From positions 31,455 to 95,454 of the forward strand of contig JBGUJH010000096.1 of NCBI GenBank assembly GCA_045113775.1: a stretch of DNA of 64,000 bases, written 5' to 3'. The translations under genes were made by a program, and so were the position numbers. The notes below the pieces were generated by a model. That model saw only the letters and a list, made by a program, of their open reading frames with translations, was not told the origin of the DNA and made no database searches. The number at the start of each line of letters is the position of its first letter. Positions within the stretch are counted from its first letter, which is position 1. Shown piece after piece: positions 27,160 to 37,173 of the stretch. The stretch is from CAG-791 sp045113775 (GTDB lineage: Bacteria > Bacillota > Clostridia > Lachnospirales > Lachnospiraceae).

Positions 27160-27211
27160 GGGGAGAACCGGGAACACGCTGAAGGCACTGAATAGATTGA
27201 TATTAATGTGT

Positions 27212-27246
27212 ATGAGCCGGAAGGGGAGTCCCTTTCGGCTCATTAT
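27212..27246. terminator. Hairpin terminator between convergent genes
   Basis: GAGCCGGAAGGGGA with TCCCTTTCGGCTC, 50 bases after the ATP-grasp stop and just before the end of the channel gene. Confidence 0.75.
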
Positions 27247-27260
27247 TAGGAACGGGTATA

Positions 27261-27854
27261 TCAGTCGCCGCACTTTGGATCCTCGAAGACTTTCTTCATT
27301 CTCAGGTCGGGAATGATCCAAGGCGCCATTGCCACCACCAAAAGAGGGCATGACACATAATGCGCGCCGGGGAAGAAGGACAAGACAAGCGCGAGGATCT
27401 CGACGCATATCGTCCACGTTTCTTTTCTGCTCTCTCTGACGGCGACCTTCAGGATCTCGCAGTCATGCGCACTGATGATGAGCTTCTGGAGCAGGATATA
27501 GCTCAAAGAGGCTGCGAGATTCAGCAGACAATACACCCTGACCGGAAGCATTGCAAAATGAAATTTTCCGACCCAGCCTGTCGCTACCGGCTGGAATGAC
27601 AGAACAAACAGGTAAAGAAGGTTCGCCCACAATATTTTGCCGTCTACGGAGCCCGCGACTTGCAGAAGGTGGTGGTGATTGGCCCAGTTTGTGCCGACCA
27701 CAATGAAACTGATCAAATAGCACGCCGCAAGCGGAAGAATGGCAATGAGCGCGTGCAAGTCATCTCCCTCCGGGAGGCCGATCTCAAGTATTGTAATTGT
27801 AATGATGATGGCGATCACGCCGTCGCTGAATGCTTCCAGTCGTCCTTTTGTCAT
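27261..27854 (-). CDS. TMEM175-family (DUF1211) potassium-channel-like membrane protein
   Basis: 197 residues, about six hydrophobic spans. The first helix has RLEAFSDGVIAI (residues about 5-16), the FSD motif that lines the pore in TMEM175 proteins. Bacterial members form tetramers that conduct K+ with low selectivity. GGGAGACAGAA precedes the ATG. Confidence 0.9.
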   Translation of the reverse strand: MTKGRLEAFSDGVIAIIITITILEIGLPEGDDLHALIAILPLAACYLISFIVVGTNWANHHHLLQVAGSVDGKILWANLLYLFVLSFQPVATGWVGKFHFAMLPVRVYCLLNLAASLSYILLQKLIISAHDCEILKVAVRESRKETWTICVEILALVLSFFPGAHYVSCPLLVVAMAPWIIPDLRMKKVFEDPKCGD

Positions 27855-27955
27855 TTCTGTCTCCCTGTCCGGTCTTAGTGTTATACATTGCAGTACTATG
27901 ATATCATATCCATAGAAAAATCTCTGTAAATGAAACAGTTAGGAGGAACTGCAAC

Positions 27956-29191
27956 TTGGTAACAGAAAAGATGTATGACAAACTGGCGCAGCTCGTGGTG
28001 CGCAAAGGCGTGAATGTACAGAAGGACCAGCCCGTGGTCATCAGGGCGCACGTGCAGGACGCGGCTTTTGTGAAGAAGGTCGCGAAGTGCGCGTACGAGG
28101 CCGGTGCCAAATCTGTGAGCGTCGAGTGGCATGACAGCGATCTCACCAGGATGGCATATGAGTATGAGAGCAAAGAGGTGCTGTCCGAAGTGCCGCAGTG
28201 GAAATATGACAAGACTAAAGCCCAGCACGACGGCGGCGCCTGCTATATCACGATACTGTCCGACAAGCCCGGCGTCATGGCCGGCGTTGACAGTGAGAAG
28301 ATCAAAGCCGCCAACATGGCTTATTACACGAAAATGGCGGACCTTATGAGTTACACCATGAACAATGAAGGGCAGTGGTGCGTGATCGGCGTGCCTTCCG
28401 TGGAATGGGCCAAAGTAGTGTTCCCCGATCTTTCTGAAGAAGCGGCTTTCGAGAATCTCGGAGAAGCTATTTTCTCCGTGACGAGGGTCTCAGAAGATAA
28501 CGACCCTGTCGCAGAGTGGAACCTGCACGACAAAGAATTGATCGAACACGCTCAGAAACTGAACGAATACAAATTCGCAAAGCTTCATTTTACGAGTGAG
28601 CTCGGAACGGATGTCGTAGTGGAACTCGTTAAGGACCACATCTGGGTCGGCGGCGGGTGCACGACGCCCGGCGGGGTATATTTTGACCCGAATATGCCGA
28701 CCGAGGAATGCTTCTGCATGCCGCGTAAGACAGGAGTCAACGGGATCGTGTACGCCTCCAAGCCCTTGGACTACGAGGGAAAGGTCATCGACGACTTCTG
28801 GCTGCGCTTCGAGGACGGGAAGGCCGTCGTCTATGGCGCGGGGAAAGGAGAGGCCGCGCTCGCGCAGCTGCTGAGCTACGACGAGGGATCCGCCTATCTG
28901 GGCGAAGTTGCGCTGGTCCCCTATGACTCGCCGGTGTCAAGATCCGGCATCCTCTTTTTCAATACCCTGTATGACGAGAACGCGGCGTGCCACCTGGCGC
29001 TGGGCAGGCCTTACCCCGAAAATATCGAGGGCGGTGAGACCATGAGCAAGGAAGAGCTTGCGGCGCGCGGCGCCAACGACTCGATGCAGCACGTGGACTT
29101 CATGATCGGAACGCGCGGCACGAATATCGACGGCATTCTGGAAGACGGGACCATCGTGCCGGTATTCCGGGACGGGAACTGGGTGAGCTGA
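27956..29191 (+). CDS. M29-family metallo-aminopeptidase
   Basis: 411 residues of the M29 (AmpS/PepS/AmpT) type: an N-terminal domain with VVIRAHVQDAAFVKKVAKCAYEAGA, a central FTSELGTDVVVEL segment, then TEECFCMPRKTGVNGIVYAS and NTLYDENAACHLALGRPYP, carrying the metal-binding Glu and His residues. It should release N-terminal residues from peptides in the cytosol. The start is TTG, placed 9 bases after AGGAGG; the ATG at 27971 would be less well spaced. Confidence 0.93.
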   Translation: MVTEKMYDKLAQLVVRKGVNVQKDQPVVIRAHVQDAAFVKKVAKCAYEAGAKSVSVEWHDSDLTRMAYEYESKEVLSEVPQWKYDKTKAQHDGGACYITILSDKPGVMAGVDSEKIKAANMAYYTKMADLMSYTMNNEGQWCVIGVPSVEWAKVVFPDLSEEAAFENLGEAIFSVTRVSEDNDPVAEWNLHDKELIEHAQKLNEYKFAKLHFTSELGTDVVVELVKDHIWVGGGCTTPGGVYFDPNMPTEECFCMPRKTGVNGIVYASKPLDYEGKVIDDFWLRFEDGKAVVYGAGKGEAALAQLLSYDEGSAYLGEVALVPYDSPVSRSGILFFNTLYDENAACHLALGRPYPENIEGGETMSKEELAARGANDSMQHVDFMIGTRGTNIDGILEDGTIVPVFRDGNWVS

Positions 29192-29252
29192 ACCCGGGCG
29201 AACTGAATCGGGTGAGCTGATTGGCGGCAGCTGTACTCAAGGATTGCAAAGC

Positions 29253-29292
29253 AAGGAGCGCAGGAAGGATATACCTTCCCGCGCTCCTTTTT
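29253..29292 (+). terminator. Rho-independent terminator after M29 peptidase
   Basis: AAGGAGCGCAGGAAGG-ATATA-CCTTCCCGCGCTCCTTTTT. Confidence 0.9.
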
Positions 29293-29294
29293 AA

Positions 29295-29313
29295 CGGCTC
29301 GCTGTGAGCCTTA
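29295..29313 (+). repeat. Short copy of the GGCTCGC hairpin family
   Basis: CGGCTCGCTGTGAGCCTTAA, reduced core of the dispersed hairpin. A 21-bp direct duplication (TCTTATCTCAGGCAGACCTG) follows at 29320-29360, at the 3' end of clpX. Confidence 0.4.
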
Positions 29314-29347
29314 ACTTCTGCTTATCTCAGGCAGACCTGCTCTTATC

Positions 29348-30595
29348 TCAGGCAGACCTGCTCGCATTCTTGCGAATGATCACAGGATCATCTTCTCCGA
29401 GAACAAAAGCTCTTGTGATGATGCATTTCTCGACGTTTTTTTCATCCGGCATGGCGAACATGATGTCTTCCATCACGCTCTCCATGATCGCTCTTAAGCC
29501 TCTTGCACCTGTATTCTTGCGCATAGCGATCTGTGCGATCTCCCTGAGCGCGTCAGGTTCGAATTCGAGCTGGACGCCATCATACTCCAGGAGCCTCTTG
29601 TACTGTTTCACCAGGCAGTTCTTGGGCTCGGTCAGGATCCTTACCATAGCATCTTCATCAAGCTCATCGAGAGCTACGAAGACCGGAAGTCTTCCGACAA
29701 ATTCCGGTGTCAGACCGAATTTCATGAGATCCTGAGGAGTAAGTCCTCTGATCTGCTCGGAAAGGGTCATCTCTTTTTTGGCCTCGAAAGCTGCGCCGAA
29801 TCCGAGAGTATTCTTAGCGGTCTTATCTGCAAGAATTTTTTCAATACCAGAGAATGCGCCGCCGCAGATGAAGAGAATGTTGCTTGTATCCAACCTGATG
29901 CATTCCTGCTGGGGGTGCTTGCGTCCGCCCTGAGGAGGTACATTAGCAACAGTGCCTTCCAGGATCTTCAAGAGACCCTGCTGCACGCCTTCACCGGATA
30001 CGTCCCTGGTGATGGAACGGTTTTCACCTTTCCTTGCGATCTTATCGATCTCATCGATGTAGACAATGCCTTTTTCTGCGCGCTTGACGTCATAGTCACA
30101 TGCCTTAAGGAGTCTCACAAGCACGTTTTCAACGTCTTCACCGACGTAACCTGCTTCAGTCAAGGTCGTTGCGTCAGAGATCGCGAACGGAACGCCGAGG
30201 ATCTTAGCCAGGGACTGGACCAGGTAAGTCTTACCGGAACCGGTAGGTCCGATCAGCAAAACATTGCTCTTCTGAAGTTCAACATCCGTATCATTGCAGC
30301 CCCAGATCCTCTTGTAGTGGTTGTAAACAGCCACGGCGAGCTGTCTCTTGGCCCTGTTCTGACCAATCACATACTGATTCAGGAAATCGACGATCTCGCG
30401 GGGCCTTTTCAAAGTGCTTCCCTTAAGCATGTCTCCCATGTTTTTCTCCTCTTCAGCCTTCCTGAGGCGGGTGAGAATATCATTGGACGACTTGATGCAG
30501 TCCTCACAGATGATGGCGCCGCCGCCTCCGATGAAGCGTTTACCGGAAGATTTCGGTTTTCCGCAAAATAAGCATTTGGGTTCTTTTTCTGCCAT
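29348..30595 (-). CDS. clpX: ClpX, ATP-binding specificity subunit of ClpXP protease
   Basis: 415 residues, full length. N-terminal zinc finger with C8, C11, C30 and C33; Walker A GPTGSGKT (116-123); Walker B IVYIDEIDKI; GGAFSGIEKI and the sensor GLTPEFVGRLP. The protein unfolds tagged substrates and feeds them to ClpP. The ATG at 30595 follows AGAAAGGAGGCGGAA; the frame is open further upstream but without a start signal. No clpP or tig is next to it, unlike the common tig-clpP-clpX order. A 21-bp direct duplication lies at its 3' end. Confidence 0.97.
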   Translation of the reverse strand: MAEKEPKCLFCGKPKSSGKRFIGGGGAIICEDCIKSSNDILTRLRKAEEEKNMGDMLKGSTLKRPREIVDFLNQYVIGQNRAKRQLAVAVYNHYKRIWGCNDTDVELQKSNVLLIGPTGSGKTYLVQSLAKILGVPFAISDATTLTEAGYVGEDVENVLVRLLKACDYDVKRAEKGIVYIDEIDKIARKGENRSITRDVSGEGVQQGLLKILEGTVANVPPQGGRKHPQQECIRLDTSNILFICGGAFSGIEKILADKTAKNTLGFGAAFEAKKEMTLSEQIRGLTPQDLMKFGLTPEFVGRLPVFVALDELDEDAMVRILTEPKNCLVKQYKRLLEYDGVQLEFEPDALREIAQIAMRKNTGARGLRAIMESVMEDIMFAMPDEKNVEKCIITRAFVLGEDDPVIIRKNASRSA

Positions 30596-30804
30596 TTCCG
30601 CCTCCTTTCTATCTACGTCTGCCGGCAGGCCTGACCGGTCGGCTGCCGGGCGGCAGATTTCGATTATTACTGGACAGTGTTTTTTACTACAAGAGAAAAA
30701 TAGCATTTGTCCGGCAGAATTTCCATTAACCGCTGGTATAAAGCGCTGATGTACAGAGGTTGTGCTATCATAGAGATAAGGTTTGTTCAGAATGGAGGCT
30801 AAAA
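30596..30804. promoter_or_regulatory. Divergent promoter region, with extended -10 at 30761-30771
   Basis: Between clpX (minus) and the next gene (plus). TGTGCTATCAT at 30761-30771 is an extended -10 for the plus-strand gene and nearly repeats the 16511 promoter, including the ATAGAGA that follows. No CtsR or other heat-shock operator was recognised on the clpX side. Confidence 0.5.
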
Positions 30805-31893
30805 ATGGCATTCAGATTAAGAGAGTACAGGGAACCGGATTTTGGAAAGCAATGCTTCATTTCAGCACCGGATGCTGCGATGGCACCCGCGCCTGCCGAC
30901 TCAGTTGCGCCGACAGGTTTTCACGCGATGAGCATTTTCCCGGAGTATTTCAAGATTGGAGGGAAGTGGCTCCTTGCAGAGGAGAGCCGCATGGATTGTG
31001 TACCGGTTTATGACGGTCATAAGATCCTTGTAAAGGAGCCCCGTCGGCTTCGCAAAGGCGAATCGGTCATCCTGGGAAGGACAGAAGACGGGAGAGAAGG
31101 GATTTACGTCCATCCGAACGGATTCAGCGGGGAGAAGGAGATGAAAGACGTCTTCGCCTTCCGGACGGGGCGATCCCGCGAGACGGCCTTTTCCAGGGAT
31201 TACGATGAACTGTACGACATTCTCCGTTACGACAGAGAACACGGAAAGATCGTATGGGTGATGGGACCGGCTTTTGCGTTCGACCACGATGCAAGGGAAG
31301 CCTTCTCCACACTGATCGCAAACGGCTATGTTGATGCACTGCTGGCAGGCAACGCCCTGGCGACGCATGATCTGGAAGCGGCCTGGCTCGGAACGGCACT
31401 CGGTCAAAATATCTACACCACCGAACTGCAGCCGAACGGCCACTACAACCATCTCGATACGATCAACCGCGTGAAACAGTGCGGAGGAATAGCTGATTTC
31501 CTGAGAAAGGAAAATATCGATAACGGTATCATATACAGCTGTGAAAAGTACGGAATACCCTATGTTCTCGCCGGCTCTATAAGAGACGACGGGCCGCTTC
31601 CTCCTGTCATCGGAAATGCCTATGAAGCACAGGACAGGATGCGTGACGTTGTCAGAGACGCGACGACCGTTCTCTGCCTGGCCACCACACTTCACTCCAT
31701 AGCTGTCGGCAACATGACGCCTTCCTATCGGGTGACGCCGGATGGACAGGTCCGGGAAGTATATTTTTACTGTGTGGACATATCTGAGTTCACAGCGAAC
31801 AAGCTCAGCGACAGGGGCAGCCTGTCCGCCAAAGGAATTGTCACGAACGTACAGGACTTCATTGTGACGCTCAGCAAAGGTCTGGGACTGTGA
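30805..31893 (+). CDS. LOR/SDH-type, ornithine cyclodeaminase-like protein (archaeal OCD/ArgZE-type NAD domain)
   Basis: 362 residues. The region VWVMGPAFAFDHDAREAFSTL, then GYVDALLAGNALATHDLE and LGTALGQNIYTTE resembles the NAD-binding domain of the archaeal-type ornithine cyclodeaminase / LOR-SDH family. The C-terminal VGNMTPSYRVTPDGQVREVYFYCVD also fits. Such enzymes convert ornithine to proline in known cases; the N-terminal 120 residues look different, so the reaction is uncertain. GGAGGCTAAAA precedes the ATG. Its last 23 bases overlap the end of the convergent kinase gene. Confidence 0.6.
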   Translation: MAFRLREYREPDFGKQCFISAPDAAMAPAPADSVAPTGFHAMSIFPEYFKIGGKWLLAEESRMDCVPVYDGHKILVKEPRRLRKGESVILGRTEDGREGIYVHPNGFSGEKEMKDVFAFRTGRSRETAFSRDYDELYDILRYDREHGKIVWVMGPAFAFDHDAREAFSTLIANGYVDALLAGNALATHDLEAAWLGTALGQNIYTTELQPNGHYNHLDTINRVKQCGGIADFLRKENIDNGIIYSCEKYGIPYVLAGSIRDDGPLPPVIGNAYEAQDRMRDVVRDATTVLCLATTLHSIAVGNMTPSYRVTPDGQVREVYFYCVDISEFTANKLSDRGSLSAKGIVTNVQDFIVTLSKGLGL

Positions 31894-34800
31894 TCACCAG
31901 TGAATCCGGATCTTCTCTTATTGCCAGCAGCAGTCTCATGAACCTGTGCTTCCCCCATGCCCGCGATCTGTCGTAAGCCGTGTCATAGATCTCCTTTATC
32001 GGATACGAATCCCCCAAAATGCGTCCGGTCTTCGCATCCCAGATCCTTGCAGTGACAGTATATGGGTACTGACAGCCCCACTTATCGCCGTTCCTCACCA
32101 AATAAGGCTTTTGGTCCTGTGTCAGCCAGACCAGATATTTCCCGTCCACGGTCAGGAAAAAAGCTCCGGCCGGATCAAAGTTATATTCTTCGTAATATTC
32201 CCACTCCAGGGAAGATATTACCATGTTTTCTTCCAGATTCACAAAAAGACCTTCTCTGTGTGCTCCTTCGCCTTCTTTTTCCTGCACGGCCAGTCGGTCG
32301 CTCACCTTGTGGAGAAGGTTGTCTGCGGCTCTGTTTCCGTCTCCGCTGTATTTTGAAAGATCAAGATCAGGGCTGACCGCATCAGGAAGCAAAACGGAAA
32401 GCTTTGCGCGGGAGAGGGGCGCTTTTATCTCATGAATCGGGGCGCGCTGCCCGCCTGCCCACATAGCAAACCGTGTCACTTTCTCACCCTCATACTCCCA
32501 GTCCAGCCAGCAGATGAGCTCTGAGTTATCGACAGCAATCGAAAAGCAGTTATCATTGATGTAACGGACCCGTCCGACTTCATTGCCTGTAAACTTGTAT
32601 ATAATCCTTTCTTCGCCTCCTGTGAGGCCATATACTTCAACATTGCCGTCTGTCCGCTGTGTCAGAATAAAACGGTAATCCTTCAGAAACGCGGCGAACT
32701 GAAACTGTCCGTCGGCAATATGTAGTCTCGTATCTTCACCGTCGGCCCTTCGCAGATCCAGACCGTCTCCCCGGGTCAGAAGCCAGAGCCCGTCATCTGA
32801 TGAATGAAGGACCGACTCATACTCTTTGGTGTCATAATAATTCCACGTACTCGACTTATAAGAATACAGGCGATAGTATTCCCGAAGGATACGTCCGCTT
32901 GACACTTCCTCCACTATTGCGCCAGGGTAGTGGACGTAGTCAACTTGAATGTCATTTTCCCAACCGGTATCTGTATAGTGAGCCCACAGTTCCAGTGTAG
33001 GGATCAGACGGAAACGTCCGTCTTCCGTCACGGTTTCACTTCCGACATAAGAGGTGATCGTGTTATCGATATCTATTTGATCCTGTCCGATTTTCTTCCA
33101 GCTTGAACCCGATTGATTCTCTCCGGTCACGGCTGAAATTCCACCCAGCGGCAGCAGACCTGTTCCGGTCAGGGGAATGATCTTGCGCAGGCGATTTTTT
33201 GACTGGCCTTCACCTGCCTTGGCGCGAAGCAGAAGTGCATTTATATCCCGTTCAAAACCCGGACAGGCCCGTGCCTCATCTGCGAGCCGGAGGGCGGACA
33301 GTATGTCACCACACGCCTCCGCTTTCTCCGCGCGCTTCATGATCCGGCTGAATTCCGTTTCTGTTTCCAGCCGGGTCTCTGTGCTGGTGATCAGGCTCAG
33401 CAAATAATCCGCCTGCCGGTCCGGAGCATAGGCCAGTGCAGAGCAGTCGCTTGCAAGGGACAAAAATACCCCTCTGAATTCATCAGATCCGGACAATCTG
33501 CTCTCCCGGACGGTTCCTTCTAAAGAAGATAATGTGGGATACGAGCGGCCTAAGTGTTTTCCGGTCTCTGCGTCCCACAGACTTGCTGTGACAGCGTATG
33601 TGGAGACAAGAGATTCCTGGCCGTTTCTCTTTCTGCCTCCCTTTTTCACATAATAGCCGTTCGAATCGCTCAGCCAGATCAGATAGCGGCCACCGCCGGT
33701 CAGAAAGAACGCACCCGGTGTTTCTTCAGAATAAGTGTAAGGCGATTTCTTTTCCCAATGCAGGGGAGCGACAACCCGTTCCCCTATCAGATCAAGGAGC
33801 ACTCCTTCACGCAGCTCGCCTTCTCTGTGGGTCTCCAGCACGGCGAGGCGATCGCTGACTTGGTAAAGGAGACTTCCCGGGATTGCTCTTCGGTTTACTT
33901 CACCGCAGGGACAGGAGTGTGCGTCCGACGGAAGCGGCCGGTCCGGCCTGTCTCCGAAAATGACCTTGTTATTAGCAGAAAAGAGCAGTACGCGTCCTGC
34001 CCATGTAAAGCCCAGCAGAACAGCACCTTTCACGCGGGAAAGGAGCCGCCCGCTCTGTACATCGTAAAATACTGCCAGGCAGTTCTCAGGCTTTTCCAAA
34101 ATCAGGGAAAAGCCGATGACAGTGCCGTCCGGATTCAGTATTCCGTACGCGTGATCAAATGTTCTGAGGACCGGCACTTCGGGGATCTCGAGAGTCTCAT
34201 CATTCCACTTATCTTTGTACCATTTGCGGATTTTGGTAATACTTGCCAGATCCACCACTGCAGTCAGATACTTTTTATATCGTTTATCTCCCTCAGGAAT
34301 TATCTCTGTGATGCCATAAGCGGCATACTTTCCGTTCATGCTTATGTTGATGCTTGAACGAGCGAGGTTGATCTCAATGTGTTTCCCTTCAGTGTTTATC
34401 TTTCTGTATATATAGTGCTTCTCTGCGTTCAACACCGTAAGATATTGCCCGGAGACTCTGTCATAGACAGCCTCCATCACATGCTGCCTGCGGTTACGCG
34501 GATCAGGTTTATGATCAAACAGAGAGATGGCGCCGGTGATCAGACGCCCTTGGCAGAAAATGCCGTCATACTTAAACGGTACATCAGCCGGTTCCGTATT
34601 CAGTGATACCACGGTATGCATTTCACGCTGCAGGACCTCAATAAGGTGATCACGTTCCGCCTGATCCTGTATAGCATCAAGAGCGGCCTCCGCCTCCCAG
34701 GGCGTTAACTGCTCTTTGCGATAAAGGGCAAGCGTCCGGTTGAACACAGAAGCCCGGTGACCCGGATCCAGGTTCAGGGCCTGATCCCAGCACGCCATCG

Positions 34801-35893
34801 CGTTTTCAAATTCGCCAAGGTCGAGATAGCTCAGGGCACGATTATTGTAATAATCTGCGGTTGCGGAAGCCGTGGAAGGTTCAGGCCTGCGATATACCTC
34901 CCCGATCAATTCGGCGTAAAGAGATACCAGTTCGCTTTCCACCGCGCCAAAATCAGACAACCTGTCATCAGGATTCGGCTCCAGGCACTGCGCCAGCAGC
35001 TGCCGCAAAGCTTCCGGCAAAGGCCTCTCCACACACATGTCAAAATATGCCTCGCAAGCATATCCAACCAAAGGACCCGTAAGGTCTCTTCCGTGCGCCC
35101 AGGGCTTGAAGCCAAGATACATCTCAAGGACAGACACAGCCCAGCTGTAAACATCTGTGCGCTTCGTCAGGAGCTGCCCCGCCGCCTGCTCCGGTGAGCA
35201 GTAAGCCGGGGTCCTTCCGCCGCTCGGGCTGACCGTGGTGGCCTCGGGATCATTATCAAGAACTGTCGCGTCTCCCTCCAGGAAAGTAAGGGACGTCCTT
35301 GCCCTCGCGAGGCCGAAATCACTGATCTTGGCCGTCCAGCCTTCAGCCAGCAGGAGATTATCGGGCTTTACGTCCTGGTGAATCAGCTTATTCTCATGTG
35401 CAAAATGAAGACCGCGGGCAAACTGGATAGAAATGTCAAGAAGACGCTCTTGAACTTCTTTGTCACTGCCTTCATAAAGGGTGCCGTCCTTTATGTGGCT
35501 CTCCAGGCTCCCCTTATCCATCCACTCCGAAAAAATGGTCGGCACGCCCTCAATTTCACGCACATAGTAACAGGAGACAATATTCGGGTGCAGGCCAAGG
35601 TTCATCCAATATCTGCATTCTGCGGTGAAATTGTCTTTCTGCTCTTCAGTCCGAAAAGCCTGCGGCTTGGGCCTTTTCATCGCCAAGTCCACATTCCAGC
35701 CGGTATGATGCACACGCCATACGGCGCCCATTCCCCCTTGGAAAGCTTCTGATTCGATACGGTAGGTGTCGAGAAGCTGGTCGCCGGGGTGGAAGGTGGT
35801 GGTGGGATTGGAGCCGGCGGTTGGACGCGAGGGGCTCTTGTCAGATCCGGGATTGGAGCCGGCGGCGGGATTGGGCTTTTTCTTGTCGGGCAT
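31871..35893 (-). CDS. Very large Ser/Thr kinase with TPR and duplicated propeller-like C terminus
   Basis: 1340 residues. Pro/Ser-rich N terminus, then a Hanks kinase at about 36-335: GGMGAVW, Lys73, HQDVKPDN (Asp174), DFG (192-194) and CSPEQAA. The catalytic loop is HQD, not HRD. A TPR-like helix pair follows at about 345-395 (NNRALSYLDLGEFENAMACW). The remaining 900 residues hold WD/propeller-like strands, including two homologous blocks (LLYQVSDRLAVLETHREG and LLHKVSDRLAVQEKEGEG; each later has LWDAETGKHLG or IWDAKTGRILG), so the propeller region arose by internal duplication. One short hydrophobic stretch near residue 905 is too weak to call a membrane span. Paralogue of the 46562 kinase. 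Ligand and substrates unknown. Confidence 0.92.
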   Translation of the reverse strand: MPDKKKPNPAAGSNPGSDKSPSRPTAGSNPTTTFHPGDQLLDTYRIESEAFQGGMGAVWRVHHTGWNVDLAMKRPKPQAFRTEEQKDNFTAECRYWMNLGLHPNIVSCYYVREIEGVPTIFSEWMDKGSLESHIKDGTLYEGSDKEVQERLLDISIQFARGLHFAHENKLIHQDVKPDNLLLAEGWTAKISDFGLARARTSLTFLEGDATVLDNDPEATTVSPSGGRTPAYCSPEQAAGQLLTKRTDVYSWAVSVLEMYLGFKPWAHGRDLTGPLVGYACEAYFDMCVERPLPEALRQLLAQCLEPNPDDRLSDFGAVESELVSLYAELIGEVYRRPEPSTASATADYYNNRALSYLDLGEFENAMACWDQALNLDPGHRASVFNRTLALYRKEQLTPWEAEAALDAIQDQAERDHLIEVLQREMHTVVSLNTEPADVPFKYDGIFCQGRLITGAISLFDHKPDPRNRRQHVMEAVYDRVSGQYLTVLNAEKHYIYRKINTEGKHIEINLARSSINISMNGKYAAYGITEIIPEGDKRYKKYLTAVVDLASITKIRKWYKDKWNDETLEIPEVPVLRTFDHAYGILNPDGTVIGFSLILEKPENCLAVFYDVQSGRLLSRVKGAVLLGFTWAGRVLLFSANNKVIFGDRPDRPLPSDAHSCPCGEVNRRAIPGSLLYQVSDRLAVLETHREGELREGVLLDLIGERVVAPLHWEKKSPYTYSEETPGAFFLTGGGRYLIWLSDSNGYYVKKGGRKRNGQESLVSTYAVTASLWDAETGKHLGRSYPTLSSLEGTVRESRLSGSDEFRGVFLSLASDCSALAYAPDRQADYLLSLITSTETRLETETEFSRIMKRAEKAEACGDILSALRLADEARACPGFERDINALLLRAKAGEGQSKNRLRKIIPLTGTGLLPLGGISAVTGENQSGSSWKKIGQDQIDIDNTITSYVGSETVTEDGRFRLIPTLELWAHYTDTGWENDIQVDYVHYPGAIVEEVSSGRILREYYRLYSYKSSTWNYYDTKEYESVLHSSDDGLWLLTRGDGLDLRRADGEDTRLHIADGQFQFAAFLKDYRFILTQRTDGNVEVYGLTGGEERIIYKFTGNEVGRVRYINDNCFSIAVDNSELICWLDWEYEGEKVTRFAMWAGGQRAPIHEIKAPLSRAKLSVLLPDAVSPDLDLSKYSGDGNRAADNLLHKVSDRLAVQEKEGEGAHREGLFVNLEENMVISSLEWEYYEEYNFDPAGAFFLTVDGKYLVWLTQDQKPYLVRNGDKWGCQYPYTVTARIWDAKTGRILGDSYPIKEIYDTAYDRSRAWGKHRFMRLLLAIREDPDSLVITVPDLC

Positions 35894-36220
35894 ATGCAGC
35901 CTCCTTTTGGGGGAACGGGATTACTTCTGTTTTTCGCTATTTTGATGTTGTAGAATATATAAGAAGGTGCGAAGTGGAATTTATCAGAGAGTTAAACCTT
36001 GTTGCGGGGGAGTTTTGGCTGCCGCGGGGTGAGCTGGATTATATGAGGTGTTTTCAGCTTATTGGCGCCCATGGGAAAAATGAGAAATGAGCAAATCTTC
36101 ATGGGGGCAGAAGCTGGAAATAGTTCATGTATAGTCCAACTTGGCCACGGGAAATGAACTGTTAAGCTTTTTTTGGACACAATTGGGTGGTTTTTTGAAA
36201 CGACCAATGTGCTTTAAAAA
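35894..36220. other. AT-rich intergenic stretch without recognised gene
   Basis: Upstream of the large kinase and before the double-hairpin repeat. No convincing coding frame or promoter was seen. Confidence 0.5.
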
Positions 36221-36365
36221 TGCTATATTGGTGGTTATTCCACCAATATAGGGAAAAGTAAAAGGGTACTTCAAACCCTCCGTATATATATGTATGTGTT
36301 TGCGAAACCCTATATTCGTGGTATAGCCACCAATATAGGGAAATTGTGAAGGGCATAGCGAAAAA
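36221..36365 (+). repeat. Double-hairpin dispersed element, copy 1
   Basis: First hairpin CTATATTGGTGG-TTATT-CCACCAATATAG (36223-36251, perfect 12-bp stem). Second hairpin CCCTATATTCGTGG-TATAG-CCACCAATATAGGG (36308-36340). Between them is a conserved ~56-base centre beginning GGGAAAAGTAAAAGGGTAC; the element ends CATAGCGAAAAA. Copies 2 and 3 are at 46367 and 55260, in the same orientation. Confidence 0.93.
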
Positions 36366-36462
36366 AACTGCCGGGCGGGCTGACTCCGTCAGAATACCGG
36401 ATGGCCTCACCCTCGGCAAAAGCCTCCGGCAAGCAGGCAGAAGACCTCTAAACCAACTTGAC

Positions 36463-37173
36463 CTACACCAGTTTCGCCACATACTCCCTGAGCTCCGCAA
36501 AACTCCCATTTGGATATTTGCTGATATCTTCATCAGACTTATTGATGAGACAATCCTTCACCAGGAATACCTTCATGCCAAGCTCAGCGGCAATCATGTC
36601 TTCGCCGACATCGTTGCCGACCATCAGGCATTCATGCGCATCCAGTCCGGCTTGACGAAGGACTTCTCGATAATAATCGAGGTTGGGCTTGCACCAACCG
36701 ATGTTCTCATAGGTGGTGTAGAACTCGAATTCATCAGGCTCAAGGCCGGTCCAGCGAATGCGGGACTCTGTCGCGACAGATGGAAACAGCGGGTTTGTCG
36801 CAAGGGCGATACGAATGCCTTGTTCCTTGATCCAGCGAACGGCTTCAGCTGCTTCCGGATTATATCCGCAGAACATGCGGGCATTTTGAAATTCATTTGC
36901 ATAGAAATCATCGAACAGAGGCTTGTCCAAGAGCGCCTGCTCTCCGTATATTTTGGCAAAATCTTCCCAGAACGCTTCTTCATTTGTGCAGTGCCCGTCG
37001 TTTTGGACCATGGCTGATACGCCGTGCCAGATTCCTTTGACCAGCGATTTCTGCTCGTAGCCGCGCGGCGCTGCCTTTGCTGCCAGCATTTGGAAGTATC
37101 CCATTGTGAACTCATCCATATCCATGGGGAGAAGAGTTCCGTCGAGATCGAAAAATACCATTTTTACTGCCAT
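36463..37173 (-). CDS. HAD-superfamily hydrolase
   Basis: 236 residues. Motif I FFDLDGTLL (nucleophile Asp about 9), motif II ALATNP, motif III Lys in the CKPN segment and motif IV GNDVGEDMIAAE. A helical cap lies between motifs I and II (about 20-100), as in subfamily I. Likely a small-molecule phosphatase; substrate unknown. AAAGGGATAATAT precedes the ATG. It is the only minus-strand gene between element copies 1 and 2. Confidence 0.93.
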   Translation of the reverse strand: MAVKMVFFDLDGTLLPMDMDEFTMGYFQMLAAKAAPRGYEQKSLVKGIWHGVSAMVQNDGHCTNEEAFWEDFAKIYGEQALLDKPLFDDFYANEFQNARMFCGYNPEAAEAVRWIKEQGIRIALATNPLFPSVATESRIRWTGLEPDEFEFYTTYENIGWCKPNLDYYREVLRQAGLDAHECLMVGNDVGEDMIAAELGMKVFLVKDCLINKSDEDISKYPNGSFAELREYVAKLV

